A DNA stretch of 64,000 nucleotides, taken from contig JAZSON010000012.1 of the NCBI GenBank assembly GCA_045536965.1, positions 236,138 through 300,137 on the forward strand, given 5' to 3'. Shown here in pieces: positions 44,569 through 54,276 of the stretch; position 1 is the first letter of the stretch; each line of letters begins with the position of its first letter. The notes under the pieces are model-generated. The model saw only the letters and a program-made list of their open reading frames with translations, did no database searches and was not told where the DNA came from. This DNA is from UBA5448 sp045536965 (GTDB lineage: Bacteria > Bacillota > Clostridia > Oscillospirales > SIG627). The translations under genes and the position numbers were made by a program.

Positions 44569-45623
44569 TACATTTTCTCCTTAAAAAAGGTTTTGAAACT
44601 TTCGGTATAGGGATAGCGGCAAATGCCCCGCTCGGTGATGATGGCGGTAATGAGATTTGCGGGGGTGACATCAAAGGCAGGATTGTAGCAAGGCACATCC
44701 TTGGGCGAAACGGGAGCGGTGTAAAACATAGAGCGAATCTCATCGGATTTACGTTCTTCGATTACGATGCCATCGCCGCTTTCGAGAGAAAAATCAATGG
44801 TGGAAGAGGGGCAGAAGACGTAAAACGGAATGTTATAATGTTTTGCGAGCACCGCAACACCCGAAGTGCCGATCTTGTTGGCGGTGTCTCCGTTGCGGGC
44901 CACGCGATCACAACCGACAAAGCAGGCGTTGATCTTTCCCTGACGCATAACAAGGGATGCCATGTTATCACAAATGAGGGTGCAATCGATGCCGCCCTTG
45001 GAAAGTTCGTAAGCCGTCAAACGCGCACCTTGTAAAAGAGGGCGGGTTTCATCAACATAGGCGTGGCAGTTGTATCCTTTTTCCTTGGCCAAAAAGAGGG
45101 TGCCGAGTCCCGTACCATAAAGAGAGGTTGCAAGCGGGCCTGCATTGCAATGGGTAAGAATTCCATCGCCGTCTTTGATGAGGGTAAGGCCGAATTCGGA
45201 AATTTTTCGGCACATATCAACATCTTCTTTTTGGATTTCTTCCGCTTCTTTTTTGAGAAGTGGAAGAAGTTCGGAAAGAGGTTTTTCGCGATGCTTCAAA
45301 ACAACGCCATCCATGCGTTCAAGTTGTGCGCTGAGGTTGACTGCCGTGGGGCGGGAGGCGTTAAGATGGTCGCGATACTTACAAAATGTGGGGTAAAAAT
45401 TTTCAAAGGAATCGGCTTTGATTTGTTTTGCCAGCACGTAGATAGCGTAGGCTGCAAAGATACCGATGGCGGGAGCGCCGCGAACCTTTAATAAATAAAT
45501 GGCGTCATAAAGCTCATCCAAAGAACTTAGGGTGAGATAAACGGTTTCGTTTGGTAATTTTGTTTGATCGAGAATAACAACGGCGTCATTATTATCAGAG
45601 AGACGAACATTATCGGGCGTCAT
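44568..45623 (-). CDS. mtnA: Methylthioribose-1-phosphate isomerase
   Basis: 351 residues. Converts 5-methylthioribose-1-phosphate (and, by family knowledge, 5-deoxyribose-1-phosphate) to the ribulose form. Motifs: RGAPAIGIFAAYAIY, the catalytic Cys in GILTHCNAGPLATSLYGTGLG and the catalytic Asp in VGCDRVARNGDTANKIGT. I use ATG 45623, which overlaps the preceding stop as ATGA; GTG 45632 is in frame. No mtnB, mtnD, mtnE or mtnK is in the window. Confidence 0.93.
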   Translation of the reverse strand: MTPDNVRLSDNNDAVVILDQTKLPNETVYLTLSSLDELYDAIYLLKVRGAPAIGIFAAYAIYVLAKQIKADSFENFYPTFCKYRDHLNASRPTAVNLSAQLERMDGVVLKHREKPLSELLPLLKKEAEEIQKEDVDMCRKISEFGLTLIKDGDGILTHCNAGPLATSLYGTGLGTLFLAKEKGYNCHAYVDETRPLLQGARLTAYELSKGGIDCTLICDNMASLVMRQGKINACFVGCDRVARNGDTANKIGTSGVAVLAKHYNIPFYVFCPSSTIDFSLESGDGIVIEERKSDEIRSMFYTAPVSPKDVPCYNPAFDVTPANLITAIITERGICRYPYTESFKTFFKEKM

Positions 45624-46462
45624 GAAAGGCACCCCGTTTCCTTAAAGGCAACGATGCTGTCATGCACCAGACGACGGAAGAGAGGGGCAACGCGGTCGGC
45701 GGTTTCCTTGACTTCCTCATGAGAAAGAGGGGTGGCGGAAATGCCTGCGCCTTTGTTGGTAATACAGGAAACACCGCAGATTTTCATGCCGGCGTGTCTT
45801 GCAGCGGTGGCTTCGCAGGCGGTTGACATTCCAACGGCGTCGGCACCCAGACCGTGCAGCATACGCACTTCCGAGGGGGTTTCGAAGGATGGGCCCGTCA
45901 ACTGCACATATACACCTTCGCGCAAAGGAATATTGGCCGAGGATGCCGCGGAACGGATGGTGTTTTGCAGTTTTTCATCATAAACTTTTGACATGTCAAT
46001 GAAGCGGTCTCCCAACTCATCGATATTTTCACCGATAAGCGGATTGGGGAAAAATGACATGATATGGTCGCGAATGAGCATAAAATCGCCTGCGTTGAGG
46101 GTGGGATTGGCGCCGCCTGCCGCGTTGGTCAAAAATAAAACCTTGGCGCCCAGTTTTGCCATGATGCGGGTAGGCAGAACCACATCAAAAACCGAATAGC
46201 CTTCATAATAGTGTACTCTGCCCTGCATGATGACTACTTTGACATCACCGACATATCCAAACACAAATCTTCCGTTGTGTCCCGATACGGTGGAAACGGG
46301 GAAACCCTCAATCTCGCTATAAGGAACAGAGGCAACTTGACGGATGGTTTCGGCAAATTCTCCCAAACCGGAACCTAAAATCAGCGCAACCTCGGGTTCA
46401 AAATCCACACGTTCTCGAATGGCTTTGTAACATTTTTCGATTTTTTCATACGCTTTTGACAT
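45620..46462 (-). CDS. Purine nucleoside phosphorylase (PNP-I, trimeric type)
   Basis: 280 residues. Cleaves purine nucleosides with phosphate. Motifs: ALILGSGLGEFA, VSGHNGRFVFG (phosphate-binding), YVQLTGPSFETPSEVRML, and CGVSCITNKGAG with the Asn that sets 6-oxopurine preference. Such enzymes act on inosine/guanosine and in some bacteria on 5'-methylthioinosine. First gene of the salvage operon; GAGG before ATG 46462. Confidence 0.92.
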   Translation of the reverse strand: MSKAYEKIEKCYKAIRERVDFEPEVALILGSGLGEFAETIRQVASVPYSEIEGFPVSTVSGHNGRFVFGYVGDVKVVIMQGRVHYYEGYSVFDVVLPTRIMAKLGAKVLFLTNAAGGANPTLNAGDFMLIRDHIMSFFPNPLIGENIDELGDRFIDMSKVYDEKLQNTIRSAASSANIPLREGVYVQLTGPSFETPSEVRMLHGLGADAVGMSTACEATAARHAGMKICGVSCITNKGAGISATPLSHEEVKETADRVAPLFRRLVHDSIVAFKETGCLS

Positions 46463-46515
46463 GAAAATAACCTCGTTTCTGCTTGAATTATATTTCGGCC
46501 CTTGAAAAGGATCGG

Positions 46516-46544
46516 TTGACGGGGAACGAAAAATATGATAAAAT
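46516..46544 (+). promoter_or_regulatory. Promoter of rsmI
   Basis: TTGACG (46516-46521) and TAAAAT (46539-46544), 17-base spacer. The start would be near 46551, so that the palindrome TGTCTTTT-AC-AAAAGACA (46550-46567) would form a hairpin at the very 5' end of the mRNA, just before AGGAGG. Confidence 0.7.
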
Positions 46545-46577
46545 ATCGTTGTCTTTTACAAAAGACAGGAGGAAAAC

Positions 46578-47435
46578 ATGGAAAACGAATTGGTAAAAGG
46601 CGCGCTGTATTTAGTGGCAACGCCTATTGGAAATTTAGGGGATCTTTCCCCACGCGCCCAATTTATTTTGGAGTCGGTTGATTTTATTGCGGCCGAAGAC
46701 ACCCGTGTTTCCGGGAAATTATTGCAGTGTTTTTCGCTGTCCAAACCGATGGTTAGTTATTATGAACACAATCGTGAACAGCGGGGAAAACAACTTGTGC
46801 GTCGCCTTTTGGACGGTGAGAATTGCGCCCTTGTGACCGATGCGGGTACGCCTGCTATTTCGGATCCCGGCGCCGACATGGTTAAGCTTTGTGCCGAGGC
46901 AGGCATCCCCGTGTTTGCCGTTCCCGGTCCGTGCGCGGCGGTGGTGGCTTTGTCTTTGTCGGGATTGGATACGAAACGGTTTGTCTTCGAGGGGTTTTTA
47001 CCCGAAAACAAGAAAGAAAGACATGCGCGGCTGGAGGAAATTGCCACAGAAAAACGCACGGTGATTTTATATGTCTCTCCGCACGATTTACAAAAAGTGC
47101 TGGATGAATTGTATGAAGCGGTCGGAGATCGGCAGATTGCTCTTTGCCGAGAACTGACGAAAAAGAATGAAGAGGTGCTCCGTTTGACCCTGAAAGGCGC
47201 TGCGGCGTATTACAAAGACCATGAAGTGCGCGGCGAATTTGTGTTGGTCATGGAAGGCAAAACCACCGAAGAAGGTGTGTTTTGGAAGGATTTAGACATT
47301 GTTAGCCATGTCGGATTTTATACCGAGCGGGGTCTGTCGGGAATGGATGCGATCAAAGCGGCGGCGCGGGATCGCGGGGTTGCCAAAAATGTCATCTATC
47401 AGGCGATGGTTGCCGATAAAAACCGTGGCGAGTAA
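46578..47435 (+). CDS. rsmI: 16S rRNA (cytidine(1402)-2'-O)-methyltransferase
   Basis: 285 residues. Tetrapyrrole-methylase fold: LYLVATPIGNLGDLSPRA, AEDTR, VTDAGTPAISDPG and VPGPCAAVVALSLSGL are diagnostic. It methylates C1402 at the ribosome P site together with RsmH. Own promoter, own terminator. Confidence 0.96.
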   Translation: MENELVKGALYLVATPIGNLGDLSPRAQFILESVDFIAAEDTRVSGKLLQCFSLSKPMVSYYEHNREQRGKQLVRRLLDGENCALVTDAGTPAISDPGADMVKLCAEAGIPVFAVPGPCAAVVALSLSGLDTKRFVFEGFLPENKKERHARLEEIATEKRTVILYVSPHDLQKVLDELYEAVGDRQIALCRELTKKNEEVLRLTLKGAAAYYKDHEVRGEFVLVMEGKTTEEGVFWKDLDIVSHVGFYTERGLSGMDAIKAAARDRGVAKNVIYQAMVADKNRGE

Positions 47436-47482
47436 TTTTTCATTATTATATCATAGGTTTTATTAGAAAGCAAATAGGAATG

Positions 47483-47513
47483 AGGGCTGCAATGGGCAGC
47501 CCTTTATTTTTTG
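47483..47513 (+). terminator. Terminator of rsmI
   Basis: 8-base-pair GC-rich stem (47483-47490 with 47496-47503), 5-base loop, then TTTATTTTTT. It overlaps the stop of the convergent YibE/F gene. Confidence 0.85.
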
Positions 47514-48334
47514 TCGGCATCTTCGTCTTTGAAAAGCCAGACTTTGATATTGTTGGCGGTTTTTTCGACTTTTTCGGGCCAACTGCGAAGCGGACCTGCA
47601 AGCATGGCGGCGGTGGTGATTGCCGTCAGCGGGACGGTTAGCATACAACCGAGGCCCGAAAAGCAGATTTTGATAAATTCACGGCAGAAAACGGTTGAAT
47701 TTAAAAGCTCCCACCAAGAATAGTCATAAATGTGATACCAAAGAAGAAGGGTGGCGGCTTCTCCGAGAAAAGCAAAATACAAAGTGTTGATGGTGGTACC
47801 CGTGATGTCTCTTCCGACGTGCATACCTGAACGGAAGAGGTCTAAAAAGGAAGCATCGGGGCGATTGACTTTGACTTCGAATACTACAGTGGAGACGGCA
47901 ATGGCGGTATCGGTGACTGCTCCGATTAAGCTGACCAAGATACAAGCGGCGGCAACCGTGGCAATACGAATACCGATGTCGTAAGAATAACCCGCGACAT
48001 CGTTTAAATCCTCAAAACCGAAACCGCCGAGATTACCCGCTTCGGTCAAAGAAAGAATGACAGCGCTTTGCAAGAGCAGAACCGCAAGAACCGCCAAAAA
48101 CGAAGAAACGCTTTTGGCATTGATCCCGCAATTGAAAAACAAGATCATCGCTGTGATGGAAAGGCAACCCAAAAGGGCTGTGATGACAGGGTGGAAGCCA
48201 TTGTTCATGAGGGTGATAATGAGATAGAGACAGAAAAAATTGATGGCAAGGGTGATGAGGGTACGCACACCGTGTTTTCCGCCCGCAAGGAGGGTGAGGA
48301 AGATAAACAACCCCAAGAGAAGCCATAGTGTCAT
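47504..48334 (-). CDS. YibE/F-like membrane protein (second of pair)
   Basis: 276 residues, about seven membrane helices. Contains GAVTDTAIAVSTVVFEV and GMHVGRDITGTTINTLYFAFLGE, which match the YibE/F family (PF07907). ATG 48334 is preceded by AAAGGAGG and overlaps the first gene's stop (ATGA). Family function unknown; the two halves likely form one complex. Confidence 0.85.
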   Translation of the reverse strand: MTLWLLLGLFIFLTLLAGGKHGVRTLITLAINFFCLYLIITLMNNGFHPVITALLGCLSITAMILFFNCGINAKSVSSFLAVLAVLLLQSAVILSLTEAGNLGGFGFEDLNDVAGYSYDIGIRIATVAAACILVSLIGAVTDTAIAVSTVVFEVKVNRPDASFLDLFRSGMHVGRDITGTTINTLYFAFLGEAATLLLWYHIYDYSWWELLNSTVFCREFIKICFSGLGCMLTVPLTAITTAAMLAGPLRSWPEKVEKTANNIKVWLFKDEDADKK

Positions 48335-49452
48335 GATTTCTTCCTCCTTTTCAGCGCAAAAACGCAAACGAGTCGGGAGATGACAACCGATGCCGTAATA
48401 CCACAGGCGCCACACAAAAATCGTGTAAGCTCAAGTGAAACCGTGCCGATTTCCAGCACAAAACCATTATGCTGTATTAAAAGAATGGAGGGAATGCTTC
48501 CGCAAAGATATGTAAAGAGTAAAACATTGACCATGGTATCTGTAATATCCCGACCGATGGCCTTTCCCGAGCGGTTGAGGGCGGCGAATGAAATGTTTTC
48601 GTCCTGCTCGGTGAGTTCAAAAAGACCCGAAGTCATACTGACACAGATGTCCATAATGGCGCCCAAGCTACCGAACAAAAGCATGGCCAAAAAGGTAAAA
48701 CGGTAATCGGCTTCGATGATCAGGTATTCAAGGCCCTCGGCAAACACACCGTCAAAATCTGCGAAAATGATGATTGTAAAGGTTATAAGCGTTAAAAAGC
48801 CGACCGATAAGAGGGTGGAAATAATAGCAACCAAGGCTTTTTTCCCAAATCCGCAGACAATCAAAAGGGTAATACAACAAAATAAAATTGAAACGCCGCC
48901 TGCTACCAGTACAATGTTGATCCCGTTGAACAGGTAGGCGTTGACAGCAATGGAAAACAAGAGGCAGTTGACCACTACGCTGGCAAGAGTGAAAACGCCT
49001 TTTAAGCGCGCGACTGCCACGATGGCAAAAATCAGAAGAGCCAGCACACCCACTGTAACGGTATCCCGTTTTGTGCCTGTGACTGCAAATTCGCCATCGG
49101 TTTCTTCGAGCAGCACCATATCGCCAACTTCATATGTTTCATCATAAATTCCGCTGTCGGTGCAACTGTTTTGACAGACGATTTTCCGTCCTTTGTTTTC
49201 CCCGTTTTCAATTCGTATCGTTAGGGTTTGCAGATAGTGGGTTTCGGCATCATTTTCGGGTGAGTAGAAAACGCCGACCGTTTCGGTCTTCACATCCACG
49301 ACCTCTCCGATGGGACAGGGATAAAGAAAGGCATTGAAGTGAAAAAAGATAACCGCCCCTGACAACAGCAAAGCGAGGAAAACAAAGAATATACAAGTTC
49401 GTTTGTTTTCCTTTGCGCTTTTTTTGACCTGAGTCAGGAGGCGGCGAATCAT
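48331..49452 (-). CDS. YibE/F-like membrane protein (first of pair)
   Basis: 373 residues. One N-terminal helix, an extracytoplasmic beta-rich region (about 45-130), then about seven helices with LGAIMDICVSMTSGLFEL and KAIGRDITDTMVNVLLFTYL, the duplicated signature of the family. Placed 12 bases after htpG. Confidence 0.87.
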   Translation of the reverse strand: MIRRLLTQVKKSAKENKRTCIFFVFLALLLSGAVIFFHFNAFLYPCPIGEVVDVKTETVGVFYSPENDAETHYLQTLTIRIENGENKGRKIVCQNSCTDSGIYDETYEVGDMVLLEETDGEFAVTGTKRDTVTVGVLALLIFAIVAVARLKGVFTLASVVVNCLLFSIAVNAYLFNGINIVLVAGGVSILFCCITLLIVCGFGKKALVAIISTLLSVGFLTLITFTIIIFADFDGVFAEGLEYLIIEADYRFTFLAMLLFGSLGAIMDICVSMTSGLFELTEQDENISFAALNRSGKAIGRDITDTMVNVLLFTYLCGSIPSILLIQHNGFVLEIGTVSLELTRFLCGACGITASVVISRLVCVFALKRRKKS

Positions 49453-49464
49453 ATTTTAAACCTC

Positions 49465-51294
49465 TTACATATTTTCCATCAGTTCGACGCTGTCACAAAG
49501 CAATGTTTCCAGTTCATTGTCGCGTAGAGGACGGCTTGCAAGCAGTGCAAGGGAATAAATGTGACGGGCGATCTTTTTGGCGCGGTCTTTGTCTTGCATG
49601 ATGCGAACCTTTTGAATCAAAGGCGACTTTACGTTCAGAACAAGCGCTTCTGCTTCGGGCATCATGGGAATATCGGCGCCGTTTCTTGCTTGATATACTT
49701 TCATCATATCGGCAAAACGTCGTTCTTGCTCGGATTTTGTGATGAGAGCGGGCGTTTTTTCCTCTTTGAGTTGAGCAAGCTTGATGTCGGGGCACTTTTC
49801 TCCGATGGCGTCCTTAAAGAGGTTTGTCAATTCTTCGTCGGGTTCGGCATCCCCTTCTTTGAGCACATCATCGGTTGCTCCATCGACACGCACGAAATGC
49901 ACATCTTTGTTTTGGTCTTCAAGGAAATTGATGAACTGGCCGTCCATGATGCTTTCCATCACGACGACTTTTTTGCCTTGATTTTTAAACATTCTCACAT
50001 AGCTGATCTGTGTTTTTTCGTCGTTGACATAGTAGACCGTGCCGCTTGTTTGGTCCCCCAAATATTCTTTCAAGGTCAAACATTCCCCATCGGTTGTGCG
50101 GAAAACAAGGGCATCTTTCAAGCGATCCATGAATTTTTTGTCACGCATACAACCATATTGCACAAAGGGGCGAATGTCATTCCAAAAGCTTTCGTATGTG
50201 GCGCGCTCGTTTTTAAAGAGACTCAAAAGCTTGTCGCTGATCTTTTTGGAGATATGCGCCGAGATTTTTTCGACATAGCCGTTGGTTTGAAGATAGCTGC
50301 GGGATACGTTGAGGGGCAATTCGGGACAGTCCAGAACACCCTTTAAAAGAAGCAGATATTCAGGGATGACTTCTTTGATATTGTCGGCTACAAATACTTG
50401 ATTGTAAAAAAGCTTGACCTGACCTTCCAGGCTTTCATATTCGTGGGAAAGGCGGGGGAAATACAAAATACCTTTGAAGTTTAACGGGTATTCGGCATTG
50501 ATATGAACGTGAAAAAGCGGTTCTTTCATATCGAAGAAAACGTTATGATAAAACTCTTTGTATTCCTCTTCCGAAACATCGGCGGGACGTTTCAACCACA
50601 ACGGGTGGGTGTCGTTGATAGGTTTTTCTTCTTCGTTTTTCTTTTCGGCATCCGCATTGACAAGATAGATTTCCTCGGGCATGAAAGCGCAGTATTTTTG
50701 GATGACAGATTGCACGGTGGCAAAATTCAGGTATTCTTTTTCGTCATCGCAGATGTGGAGGATAATATCTGTACCGCGAGAAGCGCGGGTTGAGGCGGTC
50801 ATTTCATAGTCGCCTTCGTCGCTGCCTGTCCAGTGGACGGCGGGAGCGTCTTCTACAAAGGATTTGGTGATGATTTCTACTTTGTCGGCCACCATAAAGG
50901 CGGAATAGAAGCCGAGACCAAAGTGACCGATGATGCCGCTTTTGGTCGACTCGCCTTCTTGTCCTTCATATTTTTGCAGAAAATCCACCGCACCCGAAAG
51001 GGCGATTTGATTGATAAATTTGTCGACTTCTTCTTCGGTCATGCCGATGCCGTTGTCGCAAATGGAAAGGGTTTTTGCCTTTTCATCTACGGTGACGCGA
51101 ATTGCAAAAGCATCTTCGGTGTCGGGAATCTGTCCGAGAGAAATCAGGCGGCGTTGTTTGGTGATGGCATCGCAGGCATTGGATACCAATTCGCGGAGGA
51201 AAATATCCTTTTCGGAATATAACCACCGTTTAATAACGGGAAAAATGTTCTCGGTTTGTACCGAAAATGCACCTTTTTTAGTTTCTGTACTCAT
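49465..51294 (-). CDS. htpG: Molecular chaperone HtpG (Hsp90)
   Basis: 609 residues, typical length. GHKL ATPase: LRELVSNACDAI, DNGIGMT, GHFGLGFYSAFMVAD; middle domain KGVLDCPELPLNVSRSYLQ. Stabilises client proteins with ATP. ATG 51294 has AAAGGAG upstream. No CIRCE element is seen, since only 12 bases separate it from the upstream gene, so it is not under its own HrcA-type promoter here. Confidence 0.97.
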   Translation of the reverse strand: MSTETKKGAFSVQTENIFPVIKRWLYSEKDIFLRELVSNACDAITKQRRLISLGQIPDTEDAFAIRVTVDEKAKTLSICDNGIGMTEEEVDKFINQIALSGAVDFLQKYEGQEGESTKSGIIGHFGLGFYSAFMVADKVEIITKSFVEDAPAVHWTGSDEGDYEMTASTRASRGTDIILHICDDEKEYLNFATVQSVIQKYCAFMPEEIYLVNADAEKKNEEEKPINDTHPLWLKRPADVSEEEYKEFYHNVFFDMKEPLFHVHINAEYPLNFKGILYFPRLSHEYESLEGQVKLFYNQVFVADNIKEVIPEYLLLLKGVLDCPELPLNVSRSYLQTNGYVEKISAHISKKISDKLLSLFKNERATYESFWNDIRPFVQYGCMRDKKFMDRLKDALVFRTTDGECLTLKEYLGDQTSGTVYYVNDEKTQISYVRMFKNQGKKVVVMESIMDGQFINFLEDQNKDVHFVRVDGATDDVLKEGDAEPDEELTNLFKDAIGEKCPDIKLAQLKEEKTPALITKSEQERRFADMMKVYQARNGADIPMMPEAEALVLNVKSPLIQKVRIMQDKDRAKKIARHIYSLALLASRPLRDNELETLLCDSVELMENM

Positions 51295-51306
51295 AAGGCA
51301 ACTCCT

Positions 51307-52353
51307 TTATTTTTCAATCAGACTGGTTTTGCGTTCGCGCAAAGCAAGTCGGATGATGTTGGCAATGCTGACGGCGGCGGATAAAATCAAAAGAAAATAG
51401 TAATTCAGTCCACGGGTCAAAAGCATGGCACCCGATCGCAAGGACGTTTCAAAATATACACGGGAATAAAGAGATAGGTGAATGGCTTCCGAGGCGCCGA
51501 TACCGCCGGGAAGAGGGAGAGAATCTGCTGCAAAAGCGCTGATGACTTGAATACAAAAGAGGGTGAAAAAGCTTTCTCCGGAAAGACCCAAGCCAAGATA
51601 AACAATATACCCAATGGAATATTGTATGGTGCGTTGCACCAAAACGATGAGAAAGGACGAAATCAATAAAGAGGGGGATTTTTTACAGGCGCAGGATGCC
51701 TCGCGGTAATCTTCCAGTTGCTTTTCGGCGCCTTCCAGCGCTTTGTCAAGATCGGAAACCAAGCGCAATTTTGCAAAAAGGCGGATGAAGAAGAAAACGG
51801 GACGGCGAAGAAGCGTAGGACGAAGCAGGGCGGTCAAAAGCAGCGCAAACACACCCACATCGCAGATGACTCCGAAGAAAAACAAGGTGATCATCAGCGG
51901 GCCGCTGTCAAAAATAAAGGCGGGAACCAAGCAAACAGCCGCAATGCCGAACAGGATCAGCACCGCTTTATAAATAAATCCGTAAACAAAAATGGCCACA
52001 CCTGTTTTGGAAAGCGGAACGCCGTCTTTGTTCATATAGTATATCTGTGCCGGTTGTCCGCCGTTGGCCGATGGGGTAATGCAACTGAAATAATAGTCGA
52101 TTGCGGCATATATATAGGATGATTTAAAGGAGATCGGATGTCCTGTTTTTTTCATCACCAGACGAAAAACAAGGGCTTCTCCGCAAAGGAACAAGGCGAT
52201 CAAAACCATCCCGAGGATCAAATAGCCGATTTTTACACCTGCTATGATATTGCCCAAATCTGCCAGATCCAAGTTTTTCAGCAGGAAGAAAAACGTCAAT
52301 CCAATCAGCAATATTAAAAATAGAATGCTTCCAATGTGTTTGCTTTTTTTCAT
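51307..52353 (-). CDS. Lysylphosphatidylglycerol-synthase-TM-like membrane protein (UPF0104)
   Basis: 348 residues, about eight membrane helices. Signature elements: SFKSSYIYAAIDYYFSCITP with SANGGQPAQIYYM, and DSLPLPGGIGASEA near the end. This is the flippase-like part of MprF without the catalytic domain. Likely moves or binds a lipid; substrate unknown. Confidence 0.87.
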   Translation of the reverse strand: MKKSKHIGSILFLILLIGLTFFFLLKNLDLADLGNIIAGVKIGYLILGMVLIALFLCGEALVFRLVMKKTGHPISFKSSYIYAAIDYYFSCITPSANGGQPAQIYYMNKDGVPLSKTGVAIFVYGFIYKAVLILFGIAAVCLVPAFIFDSGPLMITLFFFGVICDVGVFALLLTALLRPTLLRRPVFFFIRLFAKLRLVSDLDKALEGAEKQLEDYREASCACKKSPSLLISSFLIVLVQRTIQYSIGYIVYLGLGLSGESFFTLFCIQVISAFAADSLPLPGGIGASEAIHLSLYSRVYFETSLRSGAMLLTRGLNYYFLLILSAAVSIANIIRLALRERKTSLIEK

Positions 52354-52372
52354 CCGTTTTCTCCGTTTTCCA

Positions 52373-53416
52373 TCACTTGATGGTGTTTTCGGTTACATCC
52401 AGATAACAAATGACCCGTCCGTCCCTTGTTTTACGGCAATAAAGAACATATTGTCCGCTGTCCGATAGAGCGATTTTGTCATAGAGGGCGGCGTATACCA
52501 AATCGTAGCGCTGGATCAAACTGCCGCTGTTTAGATCGTACACATCGAGAGCCGTACGGTTTTTATCAATGTCTTTATAACAAATACCGCCCAAACAAGC
52601 GCCGTTTAGACTGTATGATAAGACACGATAATTTCGTTTGATAGGCAAAAACAACGACTGCTTTTCACCCGTGGCGCAGTTGAGTTTGGTATAGGTAACA
52701 CCGTCGGATGCTGTTTTTGTCAAAAGCACCTGCCCGTTTTTCAAGGGCATGAACGTATCGAATTGTATAGAACAAACGGTGTTAAAGCCTTCTTTGCCTC
52801 GCACAAAAGAGGAAATGCCGGTGTACCCTGCATCGTCGCGTGTGGCATAATAAACGGTTTGCGTTTGGCTTTCAATGGCTGCGAGTCCTCCAAAATTTTC
52901 GATGGGTGCGCTGTTTAATAGGGTATAAGACTCAAATTGAAAGCTTGAAGAAAGGACACCGTCAGCGGCGGGATAGTAAAACTCTCCGCCGTGATAAAGT
53001 GCTTTTGTCAGGTCGACTCCCTTAGGCGGGGTGTATTCAGCATATTGACCGCTTTTGGGGGAGACGAAAAACAGCCGATGATTGAGATAAATAAATCCGA
53101 ACTCCTCGTCGTCCGAAAAGGTGTGAAAAACAGGGGTTTCATCGGTGTCGGCGGGTATCGACAGGAGTGTTTCGGTTAATATTTTGTTGGTAATATCGGT
53201 ATAGGTTACATTCCATTTTCCGTTGGAGCGGCTGAGCAAAACAAATCCATTGCCCAAGGAGCGCATTTCCAGCACCGCTTCATCGCCCGGTAGGGCAAAA
53301 AGATACCCTTTTTGTTCCTCTTCGGAAGGTTCTTGATCGGTGGTCGGCTCCTCTGCACAGGAGATGGGGCAGAGCAGGAACAGGAAAGTGAGAATGAGGG
53401 TGAAAAAACGTTTCAT
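52373..53416 (-). CDS. Lipoprotein with propeller-like repeats, unknown function
   Basis: 347 residues. Signal peptide with lipobox PISC (Cys near residue 20), acidic linker, then repeated beta segments (GNGFVLLSRSNGKWNVTYTD, EFGFIYLNHRLFFVSPKSGQ, SDSGQYVLYCRKTRDGRV) that suggest a beta-propeller. No known family recognised. Its start overlaps the folD stop (ATGA) and lgt lies one gene upstream. Confidence 0.75.
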   Translation of the reverse strand: MKRFFTLILTFLFLLCPISCAEEPTTDQEPSEEEQKGYLFALPGDEAVLEMRSLGNGFVLLSRSNGKWNVTYTDITNKILTETLLSIPADTDETPVFHTFSDDEEFGFIYLNHRLFFVSPKSGQYAEYTPPKGVDLTKALYHGGEFYYPAADGVLSSSFQFESYTLLNSAPIENFGGLAAIESQTQTVYYATRDDAGYTGISSFVRGKEGFNTVCSIQFDTFMPLKNGQVLLTKTASDGVTYTKLNCATGEKQSLFLPIKRNYRVLSYSLNGACLGGICYKDIDKNRTALDVYDLNSGSLIQRYDLVYAALYDKIALSDSGQYVLYCRKTRDGRVICYLDVTENTIK

Positions 53417-54276
53417 CCTCTTTTATCTGCTTCCTTGGCTGCCGTGAGGGTGTTTTGCAAAAGCATGGCAATGGTCATAGGGCCGACACCGCCCGGAACG
53501 GGGGTGATGTAAGAGGCCTTTTGGCTGACGCTTTCAAAGTCCACATCGCCGCAAAGTTTGCCATTTTCGTCACGATTCATACCGACGTCGATGACTACGG
53601 CGCCTTCTTTGATCATATCGGCGGTGATGAGGCGGGCTTTGCCGACCGCGGCTACCACAATATCGGCGCGGCGAGTAACGGCGGCAAGGTCGGGGGTGCG
53701 GGAGTGTGCCACTGTAACGGTGGCGTTTTCAGCAAGGAGCAAAAGAGCTTGCGGTTTTCCGACAATATTACTTCTTCCGATGACAACCGCTTCTTTGCCC
53801 GCAGGATCAATACCGTAAGTGTGCAAAAGCTCCATTACGCCTGCGGGAGTGCAGGGGAGAAACGAAGCGTTTCCAACCGTGATGCGACCCACATTGGCAT
53901 ATCCGAAAGCATCGACATCCTTGGCGGGGTCGATGGCTTGGATTACATCTTCTTCGGCAATGCCGCTCTCTTTGGGAAGAGGGAGCTGTACCAAAATGCC
54001 GTGAATATTTTTCTGATTGTTGAGTTTATCAATGAGAGCAAGCAGCGTTTCGCGGGTGGTATTTGCGGGGAGCGTATGTTTTTCGGAATAAAAGCCGACT
54101 TCTTCGCAGGCCTTTTGTTTGTTGCGCACATAGACCTGAGAGGCAGGGTCTTCGCCTACCAATATAACGGCAAGTCCGGGAACGGGAAGTCCTGCCGCTT
54201 TGCGGGCGGCAACCGCCTCGCTGATTTCGTTGCGTACTCTTTGAGAGGTTTGTTTTCCATCCATCAATATAGCCAT
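53413..54276 (-). CDS. folD: Methylenetetrahydrofolate dehydrogenase/cyclohydrolase
   Basis: 287 residues. Bifunctional C1-folate enzyme. YVRNKQKACEEVGF has the catalytic Lys, GILVQLPLPKE and DVDAFGYANVGR follow, GRSNIVGKP binds NADP, and TPVPGGVGPMT is the C-terminal signature. Overlaps lgt stop (TAATG). Confidence 0.96.
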   Translation of the reverse strand: MAILMDGKQTSQRVRNEISEAVAARKAAGLPVPGLAVILVGEDPASQVYVRNKQKACEEVGFYSEKHTLPANTTRETLLALIDKLNNQKNIHGILVQLPLPKESGIAEEDVIQAIDPAKDVDAFGYANVGRITVGNASFLPCTPAGVMELLHTYGIDPAGKEAVVIGRSNIVGKPQALLLLAENATVTVAHSRTPDLAAVTRRADIVVAAVGKARLITADMIKEGAVVIDVGMNRDENGKLCGDVDFESVSQKASYITPVPGGVGPMTIAMLLQNTLTAAKEADKRG

